From Bradyrhizobium canariense (GTDB taxonomy: Bacteria; Pseudomonadota; Alphaproteobacteria; Rhizobiales; Xanthobacteraceae), in the NCBI RefSeq assembly GCF_018130465.1, contig NZ_JAFCKJ010000002.1:124001-188000 (forward strand): a DNA stretch of 64,000 nt, read 5' to 3'. Each line of letters starts with the position of its first letter. The first letter of the stretch is position 1. The position numbers and the translations under genes are program-made. Below the pieces are notes generated by a model, which had not been told where the DNA came from, searched no databases, and saw only the letters and a program-made list of their open reading frames with translations. Positions 54,403 through 64,000 of the stretch are shown here, piece after piece.

Positions 54403-56874
54403 ATGATCATCAGCATTGTCGGCGGCGGCGCAACCGGCGTCACGATCTTGCGTCATCTGGCGGAACTCGCCGCATCAGGGCGGGACAACGGCGCGATCAG
54501 CGGAATTCAGATCTTCGACAAGTCCGGCTTCGATGGCGGAATGGCCTATCGCACGCAGAGCGACCGCCATCTGCTCAACATGAAAGCCTCGACGATGTCG
54601 ATCCGTCCGGGCGACGCGGATGAATTCATACGCTGGCTTCGGGCCCGCGGCCTCTCCTGCCACGGCGACAAGCATCTGCCCCGGATGGTCTATCGGGACT
54701 ATCTCGATTCCGTGCGGCTGGCCGCGATCGCACAATGCCGCAGCGCCGGCGTGCCTGTTCATGTCGAACATGCCGAGGTCGTCCGCGTGCGGTTCTCGCC
54801 GGATCGCGATATCCTGCTGACGACCGACCGCAACATCACGCATATCTCGTCCGCGCTGATCCTCTGCACCGGTCACAACGCACCCGACGATCACTACGGT
54901 CTGGCCGCAAACCCGAACTACATTCGCGATCCCTATGCTCACTTCGCCTTCGCGGATCGCGACGCCGTCGAGGTCGGCATCCTCGGAAGCGGACTCAGCG
55001 CGGTCGACACCGCGGCGACGTTGGCCAAGACCCACCACGCTGTCAGGATGACCTGCTTCTCCAGAAGCGGCCTGTTTCCCACAGTGCAGCCGATAACGAT
55101 TCCCGCAATCGCGAACGACTTCCGCGACGCCCTGCACCGCTATGTGACCGGCCGTGAGCGAATCGAAGCGGACGCCTTTGCCGCCCGCCTTTCCGAACTG
55201 TTGCTGGAGACCACCGGGATTCGCTGCGATCTGTCTTGCCGGAACATCGATAGCGATGCGCTGGCCGATCTCGAGCACAACATCGAGCGAGCCGAGACCG
55301 GCGAGCCCAATGTCTACTCCTACCTCGTCAGCGTCATCGACGTGATGTGCGACGCCTGGAGCCGGATGAACGATGCCGAGAAGATGCGCTTCATGGAAGT
55401 CTACAATTCCGGCTGGCTTCGTAACCGCTCGGCAATGCCGCTGGAGAACGCAGTCCGTATTCGCGACCTGATGCGGTCGGGCAGGCTCTCGGCCCGCGCC
55501 CGGCTGCGCAACGTGACCGGCCTCGGCGGCCGGCTTCGCGCCATCCTGGGCGGAGGCGATCATCGCGACGTCGACTACGTGATCGACGCGACAGGGCCGT
55601 CCTACCGGCTGGACACCAGCCCGCTCTATCAGGACATGCAGCGACAGGGGCTCATCGCGTTCGACGCGGTCGGCGGGATTCGCTGCGGCTACCATGACAG
55701 CCGTGTCCACGACCGTCACGGCAATCCCTATCCGAACGTCTACGCGGTCGGCGGTCCCACCAAGGGTGCGCATTTCTACGCCGCCGCCGTCGACATCAAC
55801 TTGCGCCGCGCACAGACCGTGGTCGATTCGATCCTCAACCCGAAAGGTTCGCAGATGAGCACCATCACGACGTCAGTCGAAGAAACCGACCGCCTGGCCG
55901 ATCTCGTGCGCCGCGACCATGCCTCGCTCGACACGATGGTCCTTGCGCCGGACGGCAAGTACCAGAACAGGCCGGCCGCGCTTGACGAACTGATGTGGGA
56001 GGTGAGGGATTGCCTCGGCGAAGCATTCCGGCACTGGAGCCCTGCGGACTTCCCGACGCTCTACTGTGCGTGGGGGCGCTGCCGTGTGGGCTCGACCGCG
56101 CTCACCAATCTGTTCGGCGTCACCGGAATGCCGTCCTACTTCCAGCCGGTGAAAGTCGTGCTGCGCCATCGGCTCCTTGGCAATGCGGGCGAGCCCTGGG
56201 CCGTGCCGATGGCGGCGGAGCAGCCGCATGTCTTCAGCAAGGAGATGGCGGGGCCCTATGTGCTGGCCGAGAGCCTGTTCCTGCCGCTCCAGCCGCTGAT
56301 CGAGGCCGGCTGGCCGGCCGAGAAGCTCCACATGATCATGCTCGACCGCGATCCCGCGAGCTCACTCGCATCCTGGCTCGAGAAATGGTCGGACCGCGTT
56401 CCCGAGGATCGGCTGATCCAGAACTACGTCATCTCCTCGCTGAACGCGCTTCGCGTTGAGAGCTATGCGCGGCGGCACGGCGTCCCGGTGACGCACTACG
56501 TCTATGAAGCCAGCAAGGACGCGACCGGATCGGTCCGGAAGTTGTTCGACCGGCTTGGCCTTGGCGGACGCTTCACCGAAGGCGCCGTCACCGACTGGAA
56601 GGAGCGCGGACAGATCGAATCCAAAGGCTCGGGCGTCACCTTCCTCAGCGAGCCCAAGGTCTATACCGTGGTCGGCCTTCACGGGTCGGACACCGCCTAT
56701 CGTTACCGCAGCCGCAAGACGGCGTCGCTGACGGATGCCCAGCGCGAGTTGCTGGAACGCTATCGTATCCATGACCTGTACGGCGATTCGATCGCGGCCT
56801 GCATCCGCGACCTCTCGCTGGACACCGACACCGCCACGCGCCTGTTCGGCGATCGCCTGGGCACAGCCGCATGA
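54403..56874 (+). CDS. YdhS-like FAD/NAD(P)-binding protein fused to a PAPS-dependent sulfotransferase
   Basis: An 823-residue fusion. The first 480 residues form a COG4529 (YdhS-like) flavoprotein: dinucleotide motif [14 protein letters not shown], then [16 protein letters not shown], a second nucleotide motif [13 protein letters not shown] near residue 193 and VIDATGP. Residues 485-823 form a sulfotransferase domain: [16 protein letters not shown] is the 5'-phosphosulfate loop and [17 protein letters not shown] the 3'-phosphate loop. An internal ATG at 55855 with a weak AAAGG upstream marks the join. A strong GGGGAG precedes 54403. It overlaps cysD (ATGA), so PAPS made by cysD and cysNC likely feeds it. 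The acceptor is unknown. Confidence 0.85.
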   Translation: MIISIVGGGATGVTILRHLAELAASGRDNGAISGIQIFDKSGFDGGMAYRTQSDRHLLNMKASTMSIRPGDADEFIRWLRARGLSCHGDKHLPRMVYRDYLDSVRLAAIAQCRSAGVPVHVEHAEVVRVRFSPDRDILLTTDRNITHISSALILCTGHNAPDDHYGLAANPNYIRDPYAHFAFADRDAVEVGILGSGLSAVDTAATLAKTHHAVRMTCFSRSGLFPTVQPITIPAIANDFRDALHRYVTGRERIEADAFAARLSELLLETTGIRCDLSCRNIDSDALADLEHNIERAETGEPNVYSYLVSVIDVMCDAWSRMNDAEKMRFMEVYNSGWLRNRSAMPLENAVRIRDLMRSGRLSARARLRNVTGLGGRLRAILGGGDHRDVDYVIDATGPSYRLDTSPLYQDMQRQGLIAFDAVGGIRCGYHDSRVHDRHGNPYPNVYAVGGPTKGAHFYAAAVDINLRRAQTVVDSILNPKGSQMSTITTSVEETDRLADLVRRDHASLDTMVLAPDGKYQNRPAALDELMWEVRDCLGEAFRHWSPADFPTLYCAWGRCRVGSTALTNLFGVTGMPSYFQPVKVVLRHRLLGNAGEPWAVPMAAEQPHVFSKEMAGPYVLAESLFLPLQPLIEAGWPAEKLHMIMLDRDPASSLASWLEKWSDRVPEDRLIQNYVISSLNALRVESYARRHGVPVTHYVYEASKDATGSVRKLFDRLGLGGRFTEGAVTDWKERGQIESKGSGVTFLSEPKVYTVVGLHGSDTAYRYRSRKTASLTDAQRELLERYRIHDLYGDSIAACIRDLSLDTDTATRLFGDRLGTAA

Positions 56875-57842
56875 CCGGCCAGCTCGATCTTGCCATGGAG
56901 GCGCCGGTGCGCGGCGCCTCCGATGAAGCGGCTGCGCGCCACACTGCCACCAGCCACCTTCAGCGGCTGGAAGCGGAGAGCATCCATATCCTGCGGGAGA
57001 CGGTGGCCGAGTTCCGCAAGCCTGTGATGCTGTATTCCATCGGCAAGGACTCCTCCGTGCTGCTGCATCTGGCGATGAAGGCATTTCATCCCGGCAAGCC
57101 ACCGTTTCCGCTGCTGCACGTCGATACGACCTGGAAGTTCCGCGAGATGATCGAATTTCGCGACCGCCGTGCACGCGAGCTCGGCCTCGATCTGATCGTC
57201 CATACCAACAATGACGGATTGAGCCAGGGCATCGATCCCTTCACCCACGGCTCGGCCCGTTACACCGACGTCATGAAGACGCAGGCCTTGCGGCAGGCGC
57301 TCGACCTCCACGGCTTCGACGCCGCGATCGGAGGCGCACGGCGCGACGAGGAGAAGTCGCGTGCCAAGGAGCGCGTGTTCTCGCACCGGAGCGCGGCGCA
57401 TCGCTGGGATCCGAAGAATCAGCGGCCGGAGCTGTGGAGCCTGTACAACACGATGCTCGCGCCCGGCGAGAGCATGCGGGTGTTTCCGCTGTCGAACTGG
57501 ACCGAGCTCGACGTCTGGGACTACATCCTGCTCGAGGACATCCCGATCGTTCCGCTCTATCTGGCAGCTCCGCGCCCGGTGGTCGAGCGCGACGGCGCGC
57601 TGATCATGGTGGACGATCAACGGATGCCGCTGCTTGCAGGTGAAGAGCCGCACCTGCGCTCCGTCAGGTTTCGTACTCTGGGCTGCTATCCCCTCAGCGG
57701 CGCGACGATCTCGACGGCGGCAACTCTACCCGAGATCGTGCGGGAGATGATGGCGTCACGCACCTCCGAACGGCAGGGACGCATGATCGACCGGGACAGT
57801 CCCGCATCGATGGAGCGCAAGAAAGCGGAAGGCTACTTCTGA
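56871..57842 (+). CDS. cysD: Sulfate adenylyltransferase small subunit CysD
   Basis: A 323-residue PP-loop ATPase that makes APS from sulfate and ATP together with the GTPase subunit. PP-loop [19 protein letters not shown] near residue 55, then [16 protein letters not shown] and [15 protein letters not shown], all typical. The C-terminus ERKKAEGYF matches CysD/NodP. Start ATG overlaps the fusion gene stop by four bases, and its own stop overlaps the cysNC start by one base (TGATG), so the three are translated as one operon. Confidence 0.95.
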   Translation: MTGQLDLAMEAPVRGASDEAAARHTATSHLQRLEAESIHILRETVAEFRKPVMLYSIGKDSSVLLHLAMKAFHPGKPPFPLLHVDTTWKFREMIEFRDRRARELGLDLIVHTNNDGLSQGIDPFTHGSARYTDVMKTQALRQALDLHGFDAAIGGARRDEEKSRAKERVFSHRSAAHRWDPKNQRPELWSLYNTMLAPGESMRVFPLSNWTELDVWDYILLEDIPIVPLYLAAPRPVVERDGALIMVDDQRMPLLAGEEPHLRSVRFRTLGCYPLSGATISTAATLPEIVREMMASRTSERQGRMIDRDSPASMERKKAEGYF

Positions 57843-59737
57843 TGTCCTATCACGAGGCCCCCACGATCGCCGCTGCCGATGCGCCGCGGCTCGACCAGGA
57901 CGATCGGCCGACGCTGCGCTTCGTCACCTGCGGCAGCGTCGACGACGGCAAGAGCACGCTGGTCGGCCGCCTGCTCTACGATTCGAAGACTCTGCTCGAC
58001 GACCAGCTCGACGCGCTCGCCTCGGAAAGCAAAACGGCCGGCACCACCGGCGGCGATCTCGATTTCGCGCTTCTCGTCGACGGCTTGCAGGCCGAGCGTG
58101 AGCAGGGCATCACGATCGACGTCGCCTACCGGTTCTTCGCCACAAAGCTGCGCCGCTTCATCGTCGCCGACACGCCCGGGCATGCGCAGTATACGCGCAA
58201 CATGGCGACCGGCGCCTCCAACGCCGATCTCGCCGTGGTGCTGGTCGATGCCCGCAAGGGCGTGATCACGCAGACCCGGCGCCACAGCCACATCCTGTCG
58301 CTGCTCGGCATCCGCCACGTCGTGCTCGCCGTGAACAAGATGGATCTGATTGGATTCGACGGCGACCGCTTCGCGGCGATCACAGCCGAATATCTGACCA
58401 TGGCCGGCCAGCTCGGGATCTCACAGGTGCAGTGCATTCCGGTCGTGGCTCCTGACGGCGACAATATCGTCGCTGCGAGCACGCGGATGCCCTGGTACAC
58501 GGGGCCGACCGTGACGGCCTACCTGGAATCCGTGGACGTGGCCGGCGATGTCTCGCAGCGGCCGTTCCGGCTGCCCGTGCAATGGGTCAACCGGCCGCAT
58601 GCGGATTTTCGCGGCTTCTGCGGACGGATCGCGAGTGGAACGATCGCGACCGGAGAGACCCTCACCGTGCAGCCGTCGGGCCTTCGCACCCGCGTGGCGC
58701 GCATTCTCACCCCCGGCGGCGAGCGCGATCGGGTTACGGCGGGCGAATCGCTGACGCTGACGCTCATCGACGAGATCGACATCAGCCGTGGCGACGTGCT
58801 GACGGCCGGACCCGAACCGCTCGTCTCGGATCGGCTGGCGGCCCATCTCGTCTGGTTCGACGACGAGGCTATGGTCGCGGGCCGGCGCTATTTGCTCAAA
58901 TGCGGTACGGCCTCGACCGGCGCGGTGATCACGACACTCAAGCACCGCATCGCCATCGACACCATGGCGCAGGAAAGCGCCACCACGCTCGACGTCAACC
59001 AGATCGGCTACGTCCATCTCAATCTCGACCGCCCGCTGGTGTTCGAGGCCTATCGCGACAACCGCGACATGGGCAGCTTCATTCTCATCGATCCGATCAG
59101 CCATCGCACGGCCGCAGCGGGAATGATCGACCTCTCGCTGCGAAGCGCGACCAACATTCACTGGCAACGCCTGACGGTCGACAAATCCGTGCGGGCGCGG
59201 CTCAAGCAGCAACGACCCTGCGTGCTCTGGTTCACCGGCCTGAGCGGTTCCGGCAAATCGACGATCGCCGATCTCGTCGACCGCAGGCTTGCCGAACTCG
59301 GACGCCACGCCGCGCTGCTCGACGGCGACAATCTCCGCCACGGCATCAACCGCGACCTCGGCTTTTCCAACGTGGAGAGGATGGAGAACGTCCGGCGCGT
59401 CGCGGAGATCGCAGCGCTGTTCGTCGATGCCGGCATGATCGCGCTGGTCGCGCTGATCTCACCCTTCCGCAGCGAGCGCGAGCTGGCGCGCCAACGGGTC
59501 GAGGCGGGCGAGTTCATCGAGATCCATGTCGCGACCCCGCTCGCCGAATGCGAGCGCCGCGATCCGAAGGGGCTCTATCGCAAGGCACGGGCAGGGGAGC
59601 TGAAGGGTTTCACCGGCATCGATGATCCCTACGAGGCACCGCAGGCGCCGGAGATCACCGTCGACACGTCGGAACTTTCGACCGAGGCAGCCTGCGAGCG
59701 CATCATCCGCTATCTCCGGGAGCATGATTATCTGTAG
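57842..59737 (+). CDS. cysNC: Bifunctional sulfate adenylyltransferase large subunit / APS kinase (CysN-CysC fusion)
   Basis: A 631-residue fusion. The N-terminal GTPase half (CysN) has GSVDDGKSTLVGRLLYD near residue 32, DTPGHAQYTRNM and NKMD; the C-terminal half (CysC, from about residue 455) has FTGLSGSGKSTIAD, then NLRHGINRDLGFS and ISPFRSERE with the APS kinase Ser. It makes APS and then PAPS, the sulfate donor. The layout equals nodQ of rhizobia, but no other nod gene or nod box is present here. PAPS reductase (cysH) is not encoded nearby, which favours sulfation over assimilation as a role. Confidence 0.95.
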   Translation: MSYHEAPTIAAADAPRLDQDDRPTLRFVTCGSVDDGKSTLVGRLLYDSKTLLDDQLDALASESKTAGTTGGDLDFALLVDGLQAEREQGITIDVAYRFFATKLRRFIVADTPGHAQYTRNMATGASNADLAVVLVDARKGVITQTRRHSHILSLLGIRHVVLAVNKMDLIGFDGDRFAAITAEYLTMAGQLGISQVQCIPVVAPDGDNIVAASTRMPWYTGPTVTAYLESVDVAGDVSQRPFRLPVQWVNRPHADFRGFCGRIASGTIATGETLTVQPSGLRTRVARILTPGGERDRVTAGESLTLTLIDEIDISRGDVLTAGPEPLVSDRLAAHLVWFDDEAMVAGRRYLLKCGTASTGAVITTLKHRIAIDTMAQESATTLDVNQIGYVHLNLDRPLVFEAYRDNRDMGSFILIDPISHRTAAAGMIDLSLRSATNIHWQRLTVDKSVRARLKQQRPCVLWFTGLSGSGKSTIADLVDRRLAELGRHAALLDGDNLRHGINRDLGFSNVERMENVRRVAEIAALFVDAGMIALVALISPFRSERELARQRVEAGEFIEIHVATPLAECERRDPKGLYRKARAGELKGFTGIDDPYEAPQAPEITVDTSELSTEAACERIIRYLREHDYL

Positions 59738-59786
59738 CGGCCGAGACCGGTCTGCCCGGCATCATCCGGCCGATCCGGCACAGAGC

Positions 59787-60020
59787 TCAGAAGTCGGAAG
59801 CGATGCCCTTGCGTTCCCAATCGCCATAGCGGGTCGGCTCGGGTCCCTTGGGCCCCTGCAACTCCTTTGGCGCCGCCTGGCCGCCGTTCCCGGCATCGCC
59901 CTTGGCATCGTCCCTGGCCTGGACCGCCGCAGCCTGCCGGCGCGCTTCGGCTTCGGCCAGCGCGCGCTGGGCGGCCGGCGTGAGCTGCTTGCGGTCGGGA
60001 ACGGGAGGCTGGTCACTCAT
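59787..60020 (-). CDS. DUF1674 / succinate dehydrogenase assembly factor 4 (SDHAF4)-like protein
   Basis: A 77-residue protein starting MSDQPPVPDRKQLTPAAQRAL. The end reads GPEPTRYGDWERKGIASDF, the DUF1674/SDHAF4 signature, which binds flavinated SdhA and supports complex II assembly. The ATG at 60020 places the domain correctly; the frame that extends to 60128 is not supported. Ala/Gln/Lys-rich middle is likely helical. It converges on cysNC with 49 bp between and is divergent from rsmB. No sdh gene is nearby. Confidence 0.88.
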   Translation of the reverse strand: MSDQPPVPDRKQLTPAAQRALAEAEARRQAAAVQARDDAKGDAGNGGQAAPKELQGPKGPEPTRYGDWERKGIASDF

Positions 60021-60208
60021 CGTCGGCTTTCTAGCGCAGGACAGCCGGCGGCGCGACGCCCAATAACGCATTCCTGAAATTGCTCCAAAAGGGCTGAAAA
60101 ACCCGGAAGCGATTCTTACATTTGGCATATTCGCGTGCCAGAGATCGCCTTCTCAAGGCATGCGCCCATTGCGGCGAACTGCCGCTCGCTCAGAACCTTA
60201 ATTTCCGC

Positions 60209-61555
60209 ATGCCATCTCAACGTTTCGCTCCTCCATCCGAAGTGCCCGGTCTTGCGGCGCGGCGGATTGCCGCCGACATCGTCGACGGCGTGCTGCAAAA
60301 GCACCGCACGCTGGACGAGCAACTCGACGGCAGCGGCGCCCATCCCGGACTGAAGACGCTCCCCGATCGCGACCGCGCGCTGATGCGGCGCCTGGTCGCC
60401 ACCGTGCTGCGCCGGCTCGGCACGCTCGGCCATGTGCTGTCCCGCCTGCTCGACAAGGGCATTCCCTCCGATGCGCCGCGCGCGCAGAGCGCGCTGTTGA
60501 TCGGCGCCGCCCAGATCCTCTGGATGGACGTGCCCGATCACGCGGCCGTCGATCTCTCCGTTCGCCTCGTGCAATCCGACCGGCGCGCCGCGCGCTATGC
60601 CGGCCTCGTCAACGCCGTGCTGCGCCGCTGCGCCCGCGAGGGCAAGGCGCTGGTGGAAGAGGTTGCCGCGCAGTCGCTGGACCTGCCGCCTTGGATGCTC
60701 GCGCGCTGGAGCGCGCATTACGGCGAGACAGTCGCAAGGGACATGGCGCTCGCACTCAGCCACGACCCCTCGCTGGATCTGACCGTGAAGTCGGACGCCG
60801 CGCAATGGGCGAGCCGGCTACACGGCGAGGTGCTGCCGACCGGATCGGTGCGTACGGTGCTGCACGGCGCGGTGACCACGCTTCCCGGCTTCGCCGAAGG
60901 ACAATGGTGGGTGCAGGACGCCGCCGCCGCGCTGCCGGCCCGGCTGTTCGGCGACATCGAGGGCAAATCCATCGCCGATCTCTGCGCCGCTCCCGGCGGC
61001 AAGACCGCGCAACTGGCGCTGGCCGGCGCGCATGTCACGGCCATCGACCGCTCGCCCGCCCGGGTGGCGCGCCTGCGCGAGAATCTGACGCGGTTGTCGC
61101 TCCAGGCCGAGACCATCGTCGCCGATGCCGTGGAATGGGCGGGTCCGGCCGATGGCTTCGACGGCATCCTGATCGATGCGCCCTGCACCTCGACCGGGAC
61201 GATCCGCCGCCACCCCGATGTATCCTGGCTCCGGCAGGAATCCGACATTGCGGCAATGACCGTGCTCCAGCGGCGGCTGCTGCAAAAATCAGTCTCGCTG
61301 CTCAAGCCCGGCGGGACGCTGGTCTACTGTACCTGCTCGCTGGAACCCGAAGAGGGCGAGCATGCGGTAGCCGCACTGTTGGCCGCAGAGCCCGGGCTTC
61401 GCCGGGTTCCGATCGATGCGTCCGAGGTGTCGGGACTCAGCGAGATCGTCACCCCCGAGGGCGATTTGCGTACCCTGCCCAGCCATCTGCCGAATGCCGA
61501 TCCCAAGCTCGGCGGGCTCGACGGATTTTTCGCGGCCCGGCTCGTTAAATCCTGA
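60209..61555 (+). CDS. rsmB: 16S rRNA (cytosine-967-C5)-methyltransferase RsmB-like
   Basis: A 448-residue m5C methyltransferase of the RsmB/NOP2 family, methylating C967 of 16S rRNA. An N-terminal NusB-like helical domain (about residues 10-135) is followed by the catalytic part: CAAPGGKTAQLALAGA near residue 258 for SAM, DAPCTSTGTIRRHPDV near residue 325 with a catalytic Cys, and YCTCSLEPEEGE with the second Cys. The ATG at 60209 starts MPSQRFAPPSE; an upstream frame is longer without homology. It begins the rsmB - heparinase-like - purH order seen in rhizobia. Confidence 0.92.
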   Translation: MPSQRFAPPSEVPGLAARRIAADIVDGVLQKHRTLDEQLDGSGAHPGLKTLPDRDRALMRRLVATVLRRLGTLGHVLSRLLDKGIPSDAPRAQSALLIGAAQILWMDVPDHAAVDLSVRLVQSDRRAARYAGLVNAVLRRCAREGKALVEEVAAQSLDLPPWMLARWSAHYGETVARDMALALSHDPSLDLTVKSDAAQWASRLHGEVLPTGSVRTVLHGAVTTLPGFAEGQWWVQDAAAALPARLFGDIEGKSIADLCAAPGGKTAQLALAGAHVTAIDRSPARVARLRENLTRLSLQAETIVADAVEWAGPADGFDGILIDAPCTSTGTIRRHPDVSWLRQESDIAAMTVLQRRLLQKSVSLLKPGGTLVYCTCSLEPEEGEHAVAALLAAEPGLRRVPIDASEVSGLSEIVTPEGDLRTLPSHLPNADPKLGGLDGFFAARLVKS

Positions 61556-61672
61556 TTTTGCACTGGATTTTGCGACCACGGCACTGATTCGCACCGTTCA
61601 AGGTGGTGTCGGCCGTCCGATTTTGGGATTAATAAGGATTCGTCGGAATCTTCTCCCCCATCAAGGCAAGGC

Positions 61673-63430
61673 GTGTCGGTCGCTCAACGCAGACGTATCT
61701 CGACGCTGGTGATGAACCGCTTCGCGCGGAACATGCTCGCGCGCGCGAGCGGCGGTTCCGTCGCCCTGTCGCGGGTCTGGCCCGGCCGCGCCGACCGGCT
61801 GATCATCGCGCCGCATGATCTGCGCACCGCGGATGCGACCCGCGCCGCCGAGATCTATGCCGGCCGCTTCGTCTTCGCCGGCAAGATCGTCAATTGCCAC
61901 GGCCGCTCGATCTTCGATCTCGAGCCGCCGTCGGAGGATTGGGAGGTTGCGCTGCTCGGCTTCGGGTGGCTGCGCCATTTGCGCGCCGCCGACACCGCGC
62001 TGACGCGCGCGAATGCGCGCTCGCTGATCGAGGATTGGATCGCCAACCCTGCCAGCAAGCGCCGTCCCGTAGCGCGACGCGCCGACGTGCTGGCGCGACG
62101 CGTGATCTCCCTGCTGTCGCAGGCGCCGCTGGTGCTCAACGACACCGACAACAAATTCTACCGTCGCTATCTGCGGGCGCTGGCGCGCGAAATCCGCTTG
62201 CTGCGCTACACCATGGTCAACATTCCCGACGGAGTGCCGAAGCTCCAGGTGCTGATCGCGCTATGCTATGCGGCGCTGTGCCTCGCCAACCAGGCAAGTC
62301 ACATCCGCAGCACCACGAAGAAGCTCTCGGATGAATTGCAGCGACAGATCCTGCCCGACGGCGGGCATGTCTCGCGCAACCCGGGCGCGCTGATCGAGCT
62401 CTTGATCGACCTGTTGCCGCTGCGGCAGACCTTTGCCGCGCGCAACATCGCGCCGCCGCCCGCGCTGCTCAACGCGATCGACCGCATGATGCCGATGCTG
62501 CGCTTCTTCCGCCACGGCGACGGCAATTTCGCGCTGTTCAACGGCATGAGCGCGACGCCCTCGGACCTGCTCGCGACGCTGCTTGCCTATGACGACACTC
62601 ACGGCGCGCCGATGGCGAACATGCCGCATACCGGTTTCCAGCGCCTCGATGCCGGCCAAACCACTGTGATCATCGACACCGGCCCGCCGCCGGCGGCCGG
62701 CGTCAGCCACGACGCCCATGCCGGCTGCCTGTCGTTCGAACTGTCCTCCGGCATCAGCCGCATCGTCACCAATTGCGGCATGCCGACCACGGGCCGCGAC
62801 AATTGGCGGCCGTTCGCACGCGGCACGGCGGCGCATTCGACGCTGACCTATCACGACACCTCGTCATGCCAGTTCGTGGAGATGTCGGCGATGAAGCGGC
62901 TCTTGCACGGCGCTCCGGTCACCAGCGGCCCCGTCGAGGTCGAGAGCTATCGCGAAATCGTGCAGAACGGCACGCTGCTCACGACGTCGCATGACGGTTA
63001 CCTGACAAAATTCGGCGCGATCCACCGCCGCGTGCTGATGATCGCCAATGACGGCGCGCGCATCGACGGCGAGGACACGCTGTCGCCGCCGCAAGGCGGA
63101 CGCTTCAAGGGCGCGGATGCCGATTTCGCGCTGCGATTCCATCTGCACCCGGCGGTGAAGGCGAGCCGGCTGTCCGATGCCCGCGGCGTCATGCTGGTGC
63201 TGCCGAACCGCGACGTCTGGACCTTTGAGGCGCTCGACGACAAGGTGGAGCTCGAGGACAGCGTGTTCCTGGCCGGCAATGACGGCCCGCGCCGCACGGC
63301 GCAGATCGTGATCCGCCAGGATGCGCGGCAGGCGCCCTCGATCCGCTGGAGTTTTGTCCGCTCCACCGCCTCGCCGGCAGTCACGAACGCCCGCAGAAAT
63401 GCCCGGCGGGAGCCGGAACTTCCGCTGTAA
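61673..63430 (+). CDS. Heparinase II/III-family protein
   Basis: A 585-residue protein of the heparinase II/III superfamily. The helical N-terminal part (about 30-270) has GFGWLRHLRAAD and PASKRRPVARR; the beta-rich C-terminal part (about 290-560) has FFRHGDGNFALFNG and the block TYHDTSSCQFVEM with HDT near residue 394. It lacks a signal peptide. It could be a lyase or relative acting on acidic glycans; the conserved position between rsmB and purH says little about substrate. The start is a GTG at 61673 (an AAGGC-like site precedes it); there is no good ATG upstream. Confidence 0.85.
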   Translation: MSVAQRRRISTLVMNRFARNMLARASGGSVALSRVWPGRADRLIIAPHDLRTADATRAAEIYAGRFVFAGKIVNCHGRSIFDLEPPSEDWEVALLGFGWLRHLRAADTALTRANARSLIEDWIANPASKRRPVARRADVLARRVISLLSQAPLVLNDTDNKFYRRYLRALAREIRLLRYTMVNIPDGVPKLQVLIALCYAALCLANQASHIRSTTKKLSDELQRQILPDGGHVSRNPGALIELLIDLLPLRQTFAARNIAPPPALLNAIDRMMPMLRFFRHGDGNFALFNGMSATPSDLLATLLAYDDTHGAPMANMPHTGFQRLDAGQTTVIIDTGPPPAAGVSHDAHAGCLSFELSSGISRIVTNCGMPTTGRDNWRPFARGTAAHSTLTYHDTSSCQFVEMSAMKRLLHGAPVTSGPVEVESYREIVQNGTLLTTSHDGYLTKFGAIHRRVLMIANDGARIDGEDTLSPPQGGRFKGADADFALRFHLHPAVKASRLSDARGVMLVLPNRDVWTFEALDDKVELEDSVFLAGNDGPRRTAQIVIRQDARQAPSIRWSFVRSTASPAVTNARRNARREPELPL

Positions 63431-63593
63431 ACACGCGCGATTCAGCGCCATCTGGTCGTTGTGAAAGCGACCGAAAGCTGCTATCGAGCCCTCGCTCGCG
63501 CGACTGGCGACCTTGGATGGAGCACCATCGGGAAGCGCGGGACATAGCTGCCGCGCGCCTGGGCATTACTCCTTCAGACAGAGGATCTTGCTC

Positions 63594-64000
63594 ATGACTG
63601 ACCATCCCCGCCGCGTCACCCGCGCGCTTCTCTCCGTTTCCGACAAGACCGGCCTGATCGACTTCGCAAAGGCGCTTGCCGCGCACGACGTCGAGCTGGT
63701 CTCGACCGGCGGCACCGCAAAGGCGATCGCCGCGGCCGGCCTCAAGGTGAAGGACGTCTCCGAGCTGACCGGCTTCCCCGAAATGATGGATGGCCGCGTC
63801 AAGACGCTGCATCCGAAGGTGCATGGCGGCCTGCTCGCGATCCGCGACAACAAGGACCATGCGGCAGCGATGAAGGCGCACGGCATCGCGCCGATCGATC
63901 TCCTCGTCGTCAATCTCTATCCGTTCGAGGCGACCGTCGACAAAGGCGCGGGCTTCGAGGATTGCATCGAGAACATCGACATCGGCGGCCCCGCGATGAT
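63594..64000 (+). CDS. purH: Bifunctional AICAR formyltransferase / IMP cyclohydrolase PurH, 5' part (cut by window edge)
   Basis: Catalyses the last two steps of purine biosynthesis to IMP. The 135 codons present cover the start of the IMP cyclohydrolase domain: [50 protein letters not shown] and NLYPFEATV, all typical of PurH. The full enzyme is about 530 residues, so most lies beyond the window. An AGAGGA site precedes the ATG at 63594. The 163 bp before it contain no gene and no recognised riboswitch. Confidence 0.95.
   Translation, partial: MTDHPRRVTRALLSVSDKTGLIDFAKALAAHDVELVSTGGTAKAIAAAGLKVKDVSELTGFPEMMDGRVKTLHPKVHGGLLAIRDNKDHAAAMKAHGIAPIDLLVVNLYPFEATVDKGAGFEDCIENIDIGGPAM

Noticed and set aside
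54403-59737. Operon as symbiotic nodH-nodPQ for Nod factor sulfation
   Set aside because: No nod box or other nod gene in the window, composition like the rest, and the sulfotransferase is fused to a flavoprotein; Nod factor role is not supported.
63431-63593. Purine riboswitch before purH
   Set aside because: No recognisable purine or ZTP aptamer core could be read.

Overview
The window is GC-rich chromosomal DNA of an alphaproteobacterium, most likely Bradyrhizobium or a close relative (Nitrobacteraceae). This rests on gene families and local order (rsmB - heparinase-like - purH; hemD - mitofilin - hemY; tsaD - gpsA), on near-continuous coding on both strands, and on several families of palindromic intergenic repeats of the kind common in this group. 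No insertion sequence, integrase, phage gene or CRISPR array was seen. Assignments come from reading motifs; no database search was run.

Layout. 1-8.1 kb: the 5' part of rlmN (cut by the window edge), an IalB-like secreted protein, an SDR, a quinone-oxidoreductase-like enzyme, a DUF1232 protein, pterin-4a-carbinolamine dehydratase, a TAXI-type binding protein, and a phoD-type phosphatase gene broken by a one-base frameshift. 8.1-14 kb: a single-domain response regulator divergent from a Crp/Fnr regulator, then a coupled three-gene unit (Lgt-like membrane protein, multi-cluster radical SAM protein related to archaeal MJ0619/tetraether synthase, small membrane protein) ending in a terminator, then typA. 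14-24.8 kb: flavin amine oxidase, a four-gene minus-strand operon (secreted hydrolase, DUF2269, SDR-DoxX fusion, DCC thiol protein), GNAT, ppa, a yggT-DUF167-folD operon, tRNA-Ala(CGC), enoyl-CoA hydratase, a glutamine-amidotransferase-like protein and an SDR. 25-37 kb: TerB-like protein, nucleotide cyclase, cytochrome P450, Tat-type hydrolase, MFS exporter, two paralogous small Cys-rich secreted proteins, a polysaccharide deacetylase, a low-complexity secreted protein, a large membrane protein and tRNA-Thr(CGU). 37-50 kb: hemY, mitofilin-like and hemD genes, divergent tsaD-gpsA, an esterase, EVE protein, a second nucleotide cyclase, an AHSA1-like protein, topoisomerase IB and acs. 50-64 kb: L,D-transpeptidase, thermonuclease-like protein, a chemoreceptor, a three-gene operon of a flavoprotein-sulfotransferase fusion with cysD and cysNC, an SDHAF4-like protein, rsmB, a heparinase II/III-like protein and the start of purH.

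How the genes work together. Two units look least described. In 9493-11886 an Lgt-fold protein overlaps a radical SAM enzyme whose archaeal relative joins lipid tails, which suggests membrane-lipid or lipoprotein modification. In 54403-59737 a YdhS-like flavoprotein fused to a sulfotransferase is translationally coupled to the two genes that make the sulfate donor PAPS, which suggests a dedicated sulfation pathway for an unknown acceptor. The rest is mostly housekeeping: translation and RNA modification (rlmN, typA, tsaD, rsmB, tRNAs), haem and envelope organisation (hemD, hemY, mitofilin), C1 and phosphate metabolism (folD, ppa), acetate activation (acs) and purine synthesis (purH).
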